From assembly GCA_023525915.1 (NCBI GenBank), contig CP026658.1:1-64000 (forward strand): 64,000 nucleotides of DNA, read 5' to 3'. The stretch comes from Acetispira formosa (nom. nud.) (GTDB taxonomy: Bacteria; Desulfobacterota; Desulfarculia; Adiutricales; Adiutricaceae). This document shows positions 35,471-44,361 of this stretch, piece by piece (position 1 is the stretch's first letter; each line of letters begins with the position of its first letter). The notes under the pieces were generated by a model, which saw only the letters and a program-made list of their open reading frames with translations, searched no databases and had not been told where the DNA came from. The translations under genes were made by a program, and so were the position numbers.

Positions 35471-36547
35471 TTACCTTTTTAAAGTATTTTCGCTTTCCGG
35501 GCCGGCTGTGTCCGGGGGCAGCTTGACAGGCTGAAAGATTATGTAAAGCTGCCGGAATTCTTGATATTTCAGCCCGGCGGTCTCCTGGGGCGAAAGGCTC
35601 TCCTTCAGGGTGCGGGCATAGCTCCAGGTCAGAATCTCCGGCAGGGCCGCCAGGGCCTTTTCAAAGGGTTCCTTGATGCGCTGGTCATATTGGCGGCCCG
35701 ATTGGGCCACTTCTTCGTGGCCGGGGATTTCCGGGGCGGCCTCCAGAAGGCGGCGCACGGAAATTATGCCCGGGCCGTTCTGAAAGCGTTTGCGGTTTTG
35801 GGAATAATGCTGGATGAGCCGTTTGCCCAAGGCATAGGCGTTGGGGTTCTTTTCGCTCACCGCCAACAGGGCCAGCGGATACTGCATAATGTAAGCCTGG
35901 GTCAGATAGGCGGCCATTTCCTCGGAAAAATTGACCATGATGCGGCCGTTCCTGATGCCCTGGAAGGTGATTAGACGCATTTTGGCGAAATCGCGGAACT
36001 TGCCGTTCTTCGGCTCCTGCCACTCTATGGAGGTGTGATAGAGCGCGTCGAGATCCTCCTTGACCTTCAGGCGGGTTTTGTCGCGGCTGGGTTTGGTCAT
36101 GGGGATGCCGCAGTGGCGCATGTAATCGTCGAGATGGATCTCCACCCTGGTGGCCAGCGGCCCCCGTCCCCGGTATTCGTTCTGCCCGGTCAGGCTCATG
36201 GCGCAGAGGTCCAGCAGCTTGTGGGTGGAAACTCTCAGGCCTCCGGTCAGGTGGTTGAACTTTTCTATGAAAACCGTAAAATTCCGGCCCCGGCGGATGA
36301 CCGCCTCACCGGTGACGGGGTCAACGGCCGCGTCTTTGCGGGCGTTGACCCGGCTGAGCTGATTGGTGCCGCGCCCCTGCAAAAGCGGCCGGTAATGGGT
36401 GGTCTGATCCGGCGCGGGAGTGAATACCGCCCCCAGGGGCCGCGTGGCGGCCCCTTCGGCCGGCGCCTCCACTTCTTCGGGGCGGGCGTTTTTTTTCGCT
36501 GACGCGCCCTTGGGGGCCGTCTCCGTTGATGCTGGTTTCCGGGGCAT
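35471..36547 (-). CDS. Plasmid replication initiator-like protein
   Basis: 358 aa. Residues 1-60 are charged and Pro/Ala-rich. The core (TVFIEKFNHLTGGLRVSTHKLLDLC ... RVEIHLDDYMRHCGIP ... KVKEDLDALYHTSIEW ... PLALLAVSEKNPNAYALGKRLIQHYSQNRKR) has the winged-helix style of Rep proteins. Function is assigned mainly from its place 31 bp from the last of seven iterons. It follows the upstream gene by 2 bp. The exact Rep family is not recognised. Confidence 0.7.
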   Translation of the reverse strand: MPRKPASTETAPKGASAKKNARPEEVEAPAEGAATRPLGAVFTPAPDQTTHYRPLLQGRGTNQLSRVNARKDAAVDPVTGEAVIRRGRNFTVFIEKFNHLTGGLRVSTHKLLDLCAMSLTGQNEYRGRGPLATRVEIHLDDYMRHCGIPMTKPSRDKTRLKVKEDLDALYHTSIEWQEPKNGKFRDFAKMRLITFQGIRNGRIMVNFSEEMAAYLTQAYIMQYPLALLAVSEKNPNAYALGKRLIQHYSQNRKRFQNGPGIISVRRLLEAAPEIPGHEEVAQSGRQYDQRIKEPFEKALAALPEILTWSYARTLKESLSPQETAGLKYQEFRQLYIIFQPVKLPPDTAGPESENTLKR

Positions 36548-36549
36548 GG

Positions 36550-37353
36550 TTAAATCTCGTCGAGCAAGAGGGCGTAAAAATCAGCCATACCACCCTGCAC
36601 CGTCTTGAAACCGAGGGCCTTGCGCCCCCGCCGCACGGCTTGGGCCGTGGGCTTTAAGGATTCGGGCGTAATTTCGGCCGCCATTTCCGCAAAACGGTCC
36701 AGCCGGGCCCTGGCCAGGCTGTCGGGCCGGACGTCAAGGGCGGCTTCCCTGGCCAGGGTGGCCAGGCGCGGGGCCGCGCCGTCGTCAAGATCGGCGGCCA
36801 TATATTTGATTTTGGGGATTTTAACGTATTCAGCCAAAAGATTGATGGCCGTTTTGACGGCCGCCGCTTCACGCAGGCTGAAGCGCCAGCTTTTCAAAAG
36901 CGCGAAAAGCATTTCCGCCATTTCCCCGCGAAAAACATCGTCGGCCGGGTTTTCCAGGGGATCGGGGAAAAGGCTGGGGGTGGCCAGTATGGGCGGAGTT
37001 TTGGAGGTCTTTTGGGGAGGGGCGAAAAGGGGCCGGAGGGCCTGCATCCGGCCGTCCGGGCGGCGGACGGCCTCCAGGATGAAGAGCATGCGCCAGAAAG
37101 CGGCCTCGGCGTTTTTGCGGTGGCTGTTGAAATCAATGGCCGCGCGGGCCAGATGCTCATGGACGTAGCGGTAATTGTTATACTGGACGATGTCTTCCGG
37201 CTCGGTCAGGGAGTTGACCAGCTCGGCCTTGCGCTCCAGAGATAGATTGCCGTCCGGGTTTTGCCCCTTGGACGACTGGTAATAGCGCAGGGCCAGATCT
37301 TCCAGAATCAGCCGCCCCGCTTCGGTCCCGGAAATGTAATTGTCAGTCGCCAT
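36550..37353 (-). CDS. Hypothetical protein co-encoded with the replication initiator
   Basis: 267 aa, largely helical and charged, no recognised domain. It starts MATDNYISGTEAGRLILEDLA with GGGGGAGG upstream; ATG 37353 is therefore preferred over 37377. A Pro-rich linker lies near residues 115-140. The rep-like gene follows after 2 bp, so a role in replication control, copy number or loading is plausible but not shown. Confidence 0.6.
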   Translation of the reverse strand: MATDNYISGTEAGRLILEDLALRYYQSSKGQNPDGNLSLERKAELVNSLTEPEDIVQYNNYRYVHEHLARAAIDFNSHRKNAEAAFWRMLFILEAVRRPDGRMQALRPLFAPPQKTSKTPPILATPSLFPDPLENPADDVFRGEMAEMLFALLKSWRFSLREAAAVKTAINLLAEYVKIPKIKYMAADLDDGAAPRLATLAREAALDVRPDSLARARLDRFAEMAAEITPESLKPTAQAVRRGRKALGFKTVQGGMADFYALLLDEI

Positions 37354-37377
37354 GAGCCTCCCCCTAAAAAATCCCAA

Positions 37378-38622
37378 TTATACCACAAACAGACGGCGGA
37401 GGAATTTTTTCAAGGCCACAACGGCCCGGTTGCGGTCCAGATAAAAAGCGTCGTACCAGAAAGTGCGGATTCGCCGCCAGATTTGGCTGCGGCGGCGGGC
37501 CAGTTCAAAGGCGGCGGGGCGGCGGAGATCGGCTTGCCCGCCCTTTTTTTCTTCCGGCCGGAGGGGAGCCGGGGCGAAATCGCCGGTCAGGGCCGGGCCG
37601 ATAATTTTATCGCGCCAGAGATCGGCAAAGGCCCGGAGGGTGCATCCGGCCTCCAGTTGGCGGCGGGCGGCCAGGCCCATGGCCCGCGCTTGAGCCGGGT
37701 TATCGATGAGCCTGGCCATGGCCGCATGCCAGTCGTCCTCCCCGTCCGCCGCCAAAAGCCCGGTCTGGCCGTGGCGCACGCTTTGGGCGTAAACGGGGGT
37801 GTCGCTGTAAATCCCGGCCAGGCCTCGCGGGCCGTATTCACGGTATTTGAGGTCGGATTTGCCCAAGCTGTATTCGCTCCGGTCCAGGGGTGCCAGGGCC
37901 GCGTCGGCCGTGACGGCGGCGAATTTTTCCAAAAATTCATAATAGGGCATGCGGCCGCCGAGAACCGTGCGCCTTTCCGGCGGCCCCAACGGAAAATCGC
38001 CGCCCATGAAAATGAAGTGGACTTTCGGCCCGTATTCCTCCATGACCCGGACAATGGCCGGGGCGGCGATATCCATAAGGTGGCGGTAGTTGAAGGCGCT
38101 GGCCGCGTAAAGGAAACGGAAAACCCCGTCTTCGGACCAGCGGGGCGGGGCGGCGTAATAAAGATCAGGGACCGGCAGGGTTTCGAACACATACACCGGC
38201 CGGGCGGCATAGCCGCCAAAGGCTCCGGCCAGGCGGCCGGTGGTGGTCAGGACCAGATCGCACCTCTGGAGAAAGCGGAGGTAATTGCGGCGGCGGTGGG
38301 GATATTCGAAATGGGGGGTTTTCATGTGGCCGGGGGGGATGTTCAGATAATCGTCGTCGGCCAGGAAGACGGCCTTTTTACCGGCCGCCTGAACCGCGTT
38401 CAGCACCCGGACGTCGATATTTTCCTGGGTCTGGAGGAAAACGCATAAATCGCACCATCCGATATCGGTCCGCCGGGCCTGTCCGCTGAGGGCGAAACGG
38501 TGCTCCACGGCCCCTTCGGCCGACAGAAGGTCCAGTGGCTCCTTCATCAGGGTGATGGAAGAAGCGTTCAGGCCGGCGCCGATGCTGAGAACGCGCGGTA
38601 TGCTGCGGCTGAGGTTGAACAT
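37378..38622 (-). CDS. Putative GT-B glycosyltransferase
   Basis: 414 aa from ATG 38622 (an open frame extends to 38760 through non-coding-looking sequence). Features: VLSIGAGLNASSITLMKEPLD, KAVFLADDDYLNIP, CDLVLTTTGRL, FLYAASAFNYRH, VHFIFMGGDFPLGP and a C-terminal donor-site-like SDLKYREYGPRGLAGIYSDTPVYAQSV, all in the style of group 1 glycosyltransferases. It lies 24 bp upstream of the replication operon on the same strand, so these genes may share a transcript. TGGTATACT lies about 10 bp before the ATG. Confidence 0.65.
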   Translation of the reverse strand: MFNLSRSIPRVLSIGAGLNASSITLMKEPLDLLSAEGAVEHRFALSGQARRTDIGWCDLCVFLQTQENIDVRVLNAVQAAGKKAVFLADDDYLNIPPGHMKTPHFEYPHRRRNYLRFLQRCDLVLTTTGRLAGAFGGYAARPVYVFETLPVPDLYYAAPPRWSEDGVFRFLYAASAFNYRHLMDIAAPAIVRVMEEYGPKVHFIFMGGDFPLGPPERRTVLGGRMPYYEFLEKFAAVTADAALAPLDRSEYSLGKSDLKYREYGPRGLAGIYSDTPVYAQSVRHGQTGLLAADGEDDWHAAMARLIDNPAQARAMGLAARRQLEAGCTLRAFADLWRDKIIGPALTGDFAPAPLRPEEKKGGQADLRRPAAFELARRRSQIWRRIRTFWYDAFYLDRNRAVVALKKFLRRLFVV

Positions 38623-38801
38623 TTTTTCAGTATACCAGCGATTTTCAAAGCAGGCCAGTGATTCTGAGTAAAGCTGAGGGCTTTCAGGCGCCCCGAATCC
38701 GCCGGGAGCCAGGGATTGCTTTTGTCCTGGCTTCCACTCGGCCGGACGCACGGCTTTCACTCGACTGGAGCCCTGTGGTTGCGGCCGACCAGGCAGCCTG
38801 G

Positions 38802-38877
38802 GGGAGAAATGTTTTTGCCAGGGCGGTGGTGACTAAAGACCCCCGGAAACCACCGCCCTGGCAAAAACATTTCTCCC
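38802..38877. repeat. Inverted repeat, family 1 copy 4, loop reversed
   Basis: Perfect 28-bp arms (38802-38829 and 38850-38877) containing GGGAGAAATGTTTTTGCC, with a 20-nt loop GACTAAAGACCCCCGG that is the reverse complement of the loop in copies 1, 2, 3 and 5. It occupies the 334-bp gap between two divergent genes; nothing else is evident there besides a GCGGCCGACCAGGCAGCC flank shared with other copies. Confidence 0.9.
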
Positions 38878-38956
38878 TCAGGCGGTCCACCGCCGATCCC
38901 CGGCCATTCACGCGACGGCCTGATTATGATATATTTGATTTTAAAGGGGGAATGTT

Positions 38957-40258
38957 ATGCCTGACGATACGGGAAGCTCCGCGCTTCTGGACAAACTTGG
39001 CGGCCGCGATATCTTTCTGTGGGGCGCGGGCCGCTGGGGCCGGGTCATCTGTCTGCGGCTGGAAAAATGCGGCCTTAGCGTTAGCGGTTTTCTCGATTCC
39101 AACGCCGACAACATGAGCCCGGCCGTGCTTGGCCGCCCCCTGGCCCGGCCTGAGCCCTTCCTGACCCGGTTCGCCCAAAAACCCGCTGGGGACCAGGGCC
39201 CGGTTCTGGTCGTCACCCCCCATTTTTTCCGGGATTCCATGCTGCCTCAGGCCGAGGCGGCGGGGTTCGTGCGCGGCCGCGACCTTTTCACGGCCGAAGA
39301 TTTCTCGCCAAACCACTATATCGTCGAAGTCAGCGGAGTCTGCAACCTCAAATGCCTGGCCTGCCCGCGCGGCCGCCAAACCCCGGAGGCCCGGCGCGGC
39401 GGCTTCATGAGTCTGGAATATTTCCGCCAGGTTGTGGACAAGATCAAACGCGAAGACCCCTTGGCCGCGGGACTTCAGCTTTATCAGTGGGGCGAACCCC
39501 TCTTAAACCCCGATCTGCCCCATATGATCGAGGCGGCCCGCACCGAGGGCCTCTCGGTGTCCGTCTCTTCCAACCTCAACGCCGAGGCCGATCTGGAAAG
39601 GGTGGTGGAGGCCGGCCCCGACTGGTTCCGGGTGTCGGTCAGCGGCACGGGCGCGGATTACGGCCGCACCCACGCGGGCGGGGACTGGGCGCGGGTTCTG
39701 GCCAATATGGAACGGCTGGCCCAAAGCCGCGACCACTTTAGCAGCCGCATGCGCATAGAGGTCTATTATCACGTCTACGCCCACAACCAGGGCGGACAAT
39801 TGGCTGAGGTGCGGGAAATCTGCCGGAAATTCGGCTTCGAATTCCAGCCGGTCCAGGCCTATCTCATCGGCCTGGAGGAAGTGCTGGGCCAATTGGAGGG
39901 CCGCCCCCTCCCCCCTGAGGCCCAGGCGGCGGCGGACCTTTTGAACGTCACCACCGACCAGGCCCTCACAGAGGCCCGGCTCGACGCGGACCTTCCCTGC
40001 CAGGCGGAAAACGTGATCATGGTGGATTGGGATCTGTCCGCGCCGGTGTGCCTGATGTATTACGGCCAGAAGCGGCACAGCCTGAGCGATAATTTCCTTT
40101 CAACGCCCCTGGAGGAAATCAAGGCCCGCCGGGCGGCCTCCCCCTTCTGCGCCCGCTGCCGCGGGCGGGCTATGCATCGCTACTGCGATGTGTATTACAA
40201 CTGGCCGACAAAGGATTTTTTACCGGAGTGCGGTCAACATGCCGTCAATAGACGTTGA
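38957..40258 (+). CDS. Radical SAM/SPASM protein, WGA-module family (paralogue 6)
   Basis: 433 aa. N-terminal module DIFLWGAGRWGRVICL ... SGFLDSNADNMS ... VLVVTPHFFRDS; cluster motif C129-NLK-C133-LA-C136-PRGR; signature LYQWGEPLLNPDLPHM and VSVSGTGADYGRTHAGGDW; SPASM-like C-terminus CQAENVIMVDWDLSAPVC and CARC. AAAGGGGGA precedes the ATG. The last codons (from about 40217) form the first unit of a 72-bp tandem repeat that continues after the stop. Confidence 0.85.
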   Translation: MPDDTGSSALLDKLGGRDIFLWGAGRWGRVICLRLEKCGLSVSGFLDSNADNMSPAVLGRPLARPEPFLTRFAQKPAGDQGPVLVVTPHFFRDSMLPQAEAAGFVRGRDLFTAEDFSPNHYIVEVSGVCNLKCLACPRGRQTPEARRGGFMSLEYFRQVVDKIKREDPLAAGLQLYQWGEPLLNPDLPHMIEAARTEGLSVSVSSNLNAEADLERVVEAGPDWFRVSVSGTGADYGRTHAGGDWARVLANMERLAQSRDHFSSRMRIEVYYHVYAHNQGGQLAEVREICRKFGFEFQPVQAYLIGLEEVLGQLEGRPLPPEAQAAADLLNVTTDQALTEARLDADLPCQAENVIMVDWDLSAPVCLMYYGQKRHSLSDNFLSTPLEEIKARRAASPFCARCRGRAMHRYCDVYYNWPTKDFLPECGQHAVNRR

Positions 40259-40485
40259 GCAGTTCGCGAGAGTGTTGCAGTAAACGATCCTTTTACCGGA
40301 GTGCGGTCAACATGCCTTCAACAGACGGCCAGCAGTGCGTAAGTGTGTACAGTAAACGATCCTTTTACCGGAGTGCGGTCAACATGCCTTCAATAGACGG
40401 CCAGCAGTGCGTAAGTGTGTACAGTAAACGATCCTTTTACCGGAGTGCGGTCAACATGCCTTCAATAGACGTTGAGCAGTTCGTG
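40221..40485 (+). repeat. 72-bp tandem repeat, four units
   Basis: Units begin TACCGGAGTGCGGTCAACAT at 40221, 40294, 40366 and 40438 (periods 73, 72, 72). The inner two are nearly identical; the first and last carry GACGTTGAGCAGTTCG in place of GACGGCCAGCAGTGCG. The first unit is the 3' end of the radical SAM gene; the last runs up to the stop of the convergent gene. The array is open in one frame but probably not a gene. Confidence 0.85.
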
Positions 40486-40490
40486 GCGGT

Positions 40491-41606
40491 TCAGCAAAAC
40501 GGCGCAAAGCCGCTTTCATTCAGCGCCGCCGCCAGGCCCTCAATTTCCACCAGCCAGCCGGGACGGCAAACCGGCCCTTCCACCACCGCCATGGGCTGAT
40601 GCCCGAACCTTTCTTCAAAGGCCGGGGCCAGGCGTTTATACTCCGTGGCGTCCCGCAGATACAAAATAATATACTGCATGTTTCCGCAGTTCATGGCGCC
40701 TTCATTCAAAAGGTTCTCCACGTTGTGGAGCATGCGTTCGGCCTGTCTGCCAACGTCTGAAGGGTGGACGATCTGCCCGTCTTTGTCGATGCTGGCCGTG
40801 CCCGACAGGTGAATATGGCTGCGGTCGCCGAAGTGAACCAGGGTGGCTCTTTCAAAATTTACGCCGTAAACATGGGTGGGGGACAGGCAGTGGAGGGCCT
40901 TTAAGTGGCGGGTCTGCGAAGGGGCCAGGCCCACGGTGGCCATGGCCGTCATAAAGGAAAGCATCCAGGGTTCATGGGCCGTGCCTTCAATGCCGGTCGA
41001 GGCGATAAAGCGGGTTTGGGGCGTCAGCCCCCTGGCTTCGTAATGGACCCGCCTCATTTTTACCATGCCCTGATAATTGTTGTCTATGTCGCGAATATAA
41101 TACCAGGTGCGCAGAACGTCGCGCTCCAGCCGCGCGCCGTGGCGCTCCAGATGGGCGTTCATTTTTTCAATGATCCGCCCGGTCTGCGCTTCGGAATCGG
41201 CTGCTGAATCAGGAAAATAATTGCCGAAAACCGACCGGTAGCCGCCGTGTTCGACCGTCAGCTCATCACCGTTGGAAGAAGCCTGTTTAACCAGCCCTTC
41301 GGCTTTGATATGGTAGGCCATTAAAGCCGCATAATCGGAATTGAGCGGCCTCTGCCCGACACAGAACTTTAACGACCCGCCTTCTTTTTCAATCAGGCCG
41401 TGCTGGTTCTGGATATCGCTGAGAAAAAAACGAACCCATATTTCCGAATCCGAATCCAGGCCAAGGTTTGCGGCGGCGGAGACATAGGCTTCTTTCAGGC
41501 GTTTGAAAGCGTCTTCAAATGAAGCGGCCCCGGCGACGGTGAGGGATATATAAATTTCAGCGCCGCGCGGGTTTTCAAGCCGCGACACTTTTTCAATGAT
41601 TTTCAT
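40491..41606 (-). CDS. Rid/chorismatase-like protein (YjgF or FkbO/Hyg5 fold)
   Basis: 371 aa. The C-terminal half resembles the YjgF/Rid fold and its FkbO/Hyg5/XanB2 chorismatase relatives: RTWYYIRDIDNNYQGM, TRFIASTGIEGTA, HIHLSGTASIDKDGQIVHPSDV and QAERMLHNVENLL. Chorismatases hydrolyse chorismate to hydroxybenzoate or a diene acid; Rid enzymes hydrolyse imines. Which applies cannot be read here. It overlaps the upstream propeller-like gene by 4 nt, so both share control by the CT-repeat leader. Confidence 0.6.
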   Translation of the reverse strand: MKIIEKVSRLENPRGAEIYISLTVAGAASFEDAFKRLKEAYVSAAANLGLDSDSEIWVRFFLSDIQNQHGLIEKEGGSLKFCVGQRPLNSDYAALMAYHIKAEGLVKQASSNGDELTVEHGGYRSVFGNYFPDSAADSEAQTGRIIEKMNAHLERHGARLERDVLRTWYYIRDIDNNYQGMVKMRRVHYEARGLTPQTRFIASTGIEGTAHEPWMLSFMTAMATVGLAPSQTRHLKALHCLSPTHVYGVNFERATLVHFGDRSHIHLSGTASIDKDGQIVHPSDVGRQAERMLHNVENLLNEGAMNCGNMQYIILYLRDATEYKRLAPAFEERFGHQPMAVVEGPVCRPGWLVEIEGLAAALNESGFAPFC

Positions 41607-43334
41607 GGACGCTCCTTCAATTCATTATAGCGCCGTTCCACCGTGGCATAAGAGGCGTTCTGCATATAAAACCGCGAATGGGTGTAGGTGACGAAACCTT
41701 CCCTGAACGGCAGCTTTCCGATCACTTTTTTTTCAGAGAGAGAAAAAATCAGGTAGGATTCAGGCATCCGAAGTATCAGATACTCTCCGTCGGCAGAGGC
41801 GGAAATGGAATTGCAATGGGCGGCCGAAAGGGGCAGCACATAGGGCCGGTTTAAAAAATCGGGATTATCGAAATCAGCCTCGTCATACAGGGAGTCTTCT
41901 AAAAATTTATGGATGTGCCAGGCTGTCATGCTTTCGCCGTCGATTATTTCCAGTTTATTCTGATTGGTCACGGCCACCAGAACCTGCCCGCGATAAAGGA
42001 ATGAGCAATGCTGAATGGTGCGGATAAAGGCCGGGTGGGTATATGTTTTTTCCATTTCAGCGATTCCATCGTTTATGCGCATGCGATAAATCGTTCCGGG
42101 GCCGAAGACCAAAACCCCTTTTCCATAAGGCACCAGGCTATGGGTCGAAACATAAAACACATGGGGATCTATAGGGTCCAGCTCAAAGTGGGCCGGGGCC
42201 GGATGGGGAATCCGGGTTAAGGAAAATTTGCCGGTCTTGAGATCAAAGGTGCCCATGTCGTCCAGAGGCACCCATTGACGCATTTGCCGCATAATCCGGC
42301 TTTCACTTAGGGATGAGGGGTCCACCGGCGGCTTGAAAATGCGCATGGGCGCAAAAACCAGATAACGCCGGTCGCCGCTGATGGTCACCTGATGGGTGCG
42401 GTCGGCAAAGTCAAACTCCCCCAGAATTTCGGCCTGCCTTGTTTCCAGGTTCAGTCGCAGGGCCTGGCACCTGACCGTCCGTGACGGATCTTTGATGGCT
42501 TCGATCGAATCCTTAAACGGCCACCGGGTTATGTAATAATTGTCTCCAAGGTCGTCAAAATCACCGGTGGAGGCGTATATGTAAGGCTCGTCAAGGTCGT
42601 GCCAGTGGATGGTCCGGCCTTCATTGAGACAAACGATTGTGACGTAATAGGAATTATAATACTGGGACACCAGAAAACGGCGCGACGGGGACAACTGAGT
42701 GGTGTGGGGCAGACGCTGATGTAATAGATAGCCCAAGTGTGTCGAGCCGATAATGGGGAGGTCGTCCTGCGCCAGGGCGGTGGAAAAGCGGCTCAGGCTC
42801 ACCGGCAGCGGGGTTTGGGGATGGGTGGCGGTAATGTATCGCTGATTCTGAAAATCTATTATTTCATGCTCGAAATCAAGCCGCCGGAAAGTGGTATTTA
42901 TGACCATCACAGGTATCGGGGGCAAATCTGTTTTTTCAGGAAACGGCTCTTCGATAATTTGGGGCGGACCTTCATCCTTCATTTCCCTGAACATAAAAGC
43001 GGTACGCCAACTGCAGAGCCAGGCTTCGGCCGGTTCATTTCCGATGAATTTCAAGAGGGCCGCGTCAGGGTCGTCAAGCGGCAGCATTACGATCAGACCG
43101 GCGGCGTTGTTTTCAGCCAGGAAAGTATCGATGTTGCATGAGGGGTGGCCCTTGAAATCCTTTTCCTGTCCGTAGCTCAGCACGCGGTCGACTTTTATGT
43201 CGAGATTTTTTATATATTCCAGAAATAGGCCGCTGCGTTCATCAGTGCCAAATACCGTCACATTTTTTCCCAAAACCGGAGTAAATGCGGTGGCGTCATT
43301 TTTTTCGCCGCTAAAAGCGTCAAAAGAGATCAAA

Positions 43335-43345
<11 letters not shown>
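41603..43345 (-). CDS. Rossmann-like module plus beta-propeller-like protein
   Basis: 580 aa, not recognised as a known enzyme. Residues 25-105 resemble the recurring Rossmann-like module (LGKNVTVFGTDERSGLFLEYI ... VLSYGQEKDFKG ... GLIVMLPLDD). The remainder has repeated strands with aromatic and Asp turns (RRFLVSQYYNSYYVTIVC, DRRYLVFAPMRIF, GEYLILRMPESYLIFSLSEKK) suggesting a beta-propeller. There is no signal peptide. Its ATG overlaps the stop of one leader frame as ATGA (see the leader at 43335-43628). Confidence 0.6.
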
Positions 43346-43628
<283 letters not shown>

Positions 43629-43673
43629 GAAAAAATCCTGGGTTAAATTTTGGGTGGTTATATACTTTATTAA

Positions 43674-43702
43674 ATTATAAAGCTGATTTGCCTGAAAGTC
43701 AA
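43674..43702 (-). promoter_or_regulatory. Sigma70 promoter for leader locus 1
   Basis: On the minus strand TTGACT (43702-43697), 17-bp spacer, TATAAT (43679-43674): near-perfect consensus, about 45 bp before the leader ATG at 43628. Confidence 0.75.
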
Positions 43703-43715
43703 AAATATACGGCCG

Positions 43716-43744
43716 TTGACCCGATAGCCGAAAAAGATTATTAT
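43716..43744 (+). promoter_or_regulatory. Sigma70 promoter for the toxin-antitoxin genes
   Basis: TTGACC (43716-43721), 17-bp spacer, TATTAT (43739-43744), about 40 bp before the GTG at 43785. It is divergent from, and 13 bp away from, the leader promoter. Confidence 0.6.
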
Positions 43745-43784
43745 ATGGACTGAATATTACTATGAGAGTATGAGGGGGTGAAGT

Positions 43785-44066
43785 GTGAATATAAAACCTT
43801 CGGCGGCTATTCGCCAGAATTACAATGAAATCGCGGAGCTTTGCCGCTCTACTCGCGAGCCCGTCTACCTCACCAAAAATGGCGAGGGCGACTTGGTGGT
43901 TATGGACGTGGAATCCTTTGTCAGGCGTGAAAAAATGCTGAAGCTAAGGGAGGAGCTATTGGCTGTGGAGGAAGACCGCAATTGCGGCCGCGCGGGCTCC
44001 AGCCCTGAGGAATTGGAAGCTTATCTGGACAGCTTGATCGGCGGGACGGAAGATGGCGCCGTATAA
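43785..44066 (+). CDS. Antitoxin, Phd/YefM-like
   Basis: 93 aa with a Phd/YefM-type N-terminal DNA-binding half: IKPSAAIRQNYNEIAELCRSTREPVYLTKNG, then DLVVMDVESF. The C-terminal half (LEAYLDSLIGG) would bind the toxin. GTG start preceded by GAGGGGGTG. It overlaps the toxin gene by 14 nt, the usual arrangement. The antitoxin probably represses its own promoter. Confidence 0.8.
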   Translation: MNIKPSAAIRQNYNEIAELCRSTREPVYLTKNGEGDLVVMDVESFVRREKMLKLREELLAVEEDRNCGRAGSSPEELEAYLDSLIGGTEDGAV

Positions 44067-44361
44067 TGTGGTGATTTCTGATCGAGCCCGCCATTTGCTG
44101 GGCCGTCAGATAATTTTTCTGGCCCGCGTCAGCCCGTCGGCCGCCCGGCGGGCCAAGGATGAAATTCTGAAAGCCATCCGCTCCCTGTCTCGCAATCCGG
44201 CCCGTTTCCCCTTTCTGGAAGCGGAGCACCTCCCGCCTAATAAATACCACAAAATGTTCGTGGAAAACTGGTATTTGGTGCTGTATCAAATCAGGGACCG
44301 GAACGTGTATGTCGATTATGTCCTGGACTGCCGCCAGGATTATGGCTGGCTGGTGAAATGA
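44053..44361 (+). CDS. RelE/ParE-family toxin
   Basis: 102 aa of RelE/ParE type: VVISDRARHLLGRQIIFLARVSPSAARRAKDEILKAIRSLSRNPARFPFLE, then KMFVENWYLVLYQIRDRNVYVDYVLDCRQD. RelE members cleave ribosomal mRNA, ParE members poison gyrase; the sequence does not decide which. Its stop overlaps the glycosyltransferase start as ATGA, so toxin and glycan gene are translationally linked. A plasmid-addiction role is likely. Confidence 0.8.
   Translation: MAPYNVVISDRARHLLGRQIIFLARVSPSAARRAKDEILKAIRSLSRNPARFPFLEAEHLPPNKYHKMFVENWYLVLYQIRDRNVYVDYVLDCRQDYGWLVK

Noticed and set aside
40255..40599. Possible small gene encoding 24-residue repeats
   Set aside because: TTG start, no RBS, and the frame exists only because a 72-bp unit without stops is repeated; the end lies antisense to a real gene.
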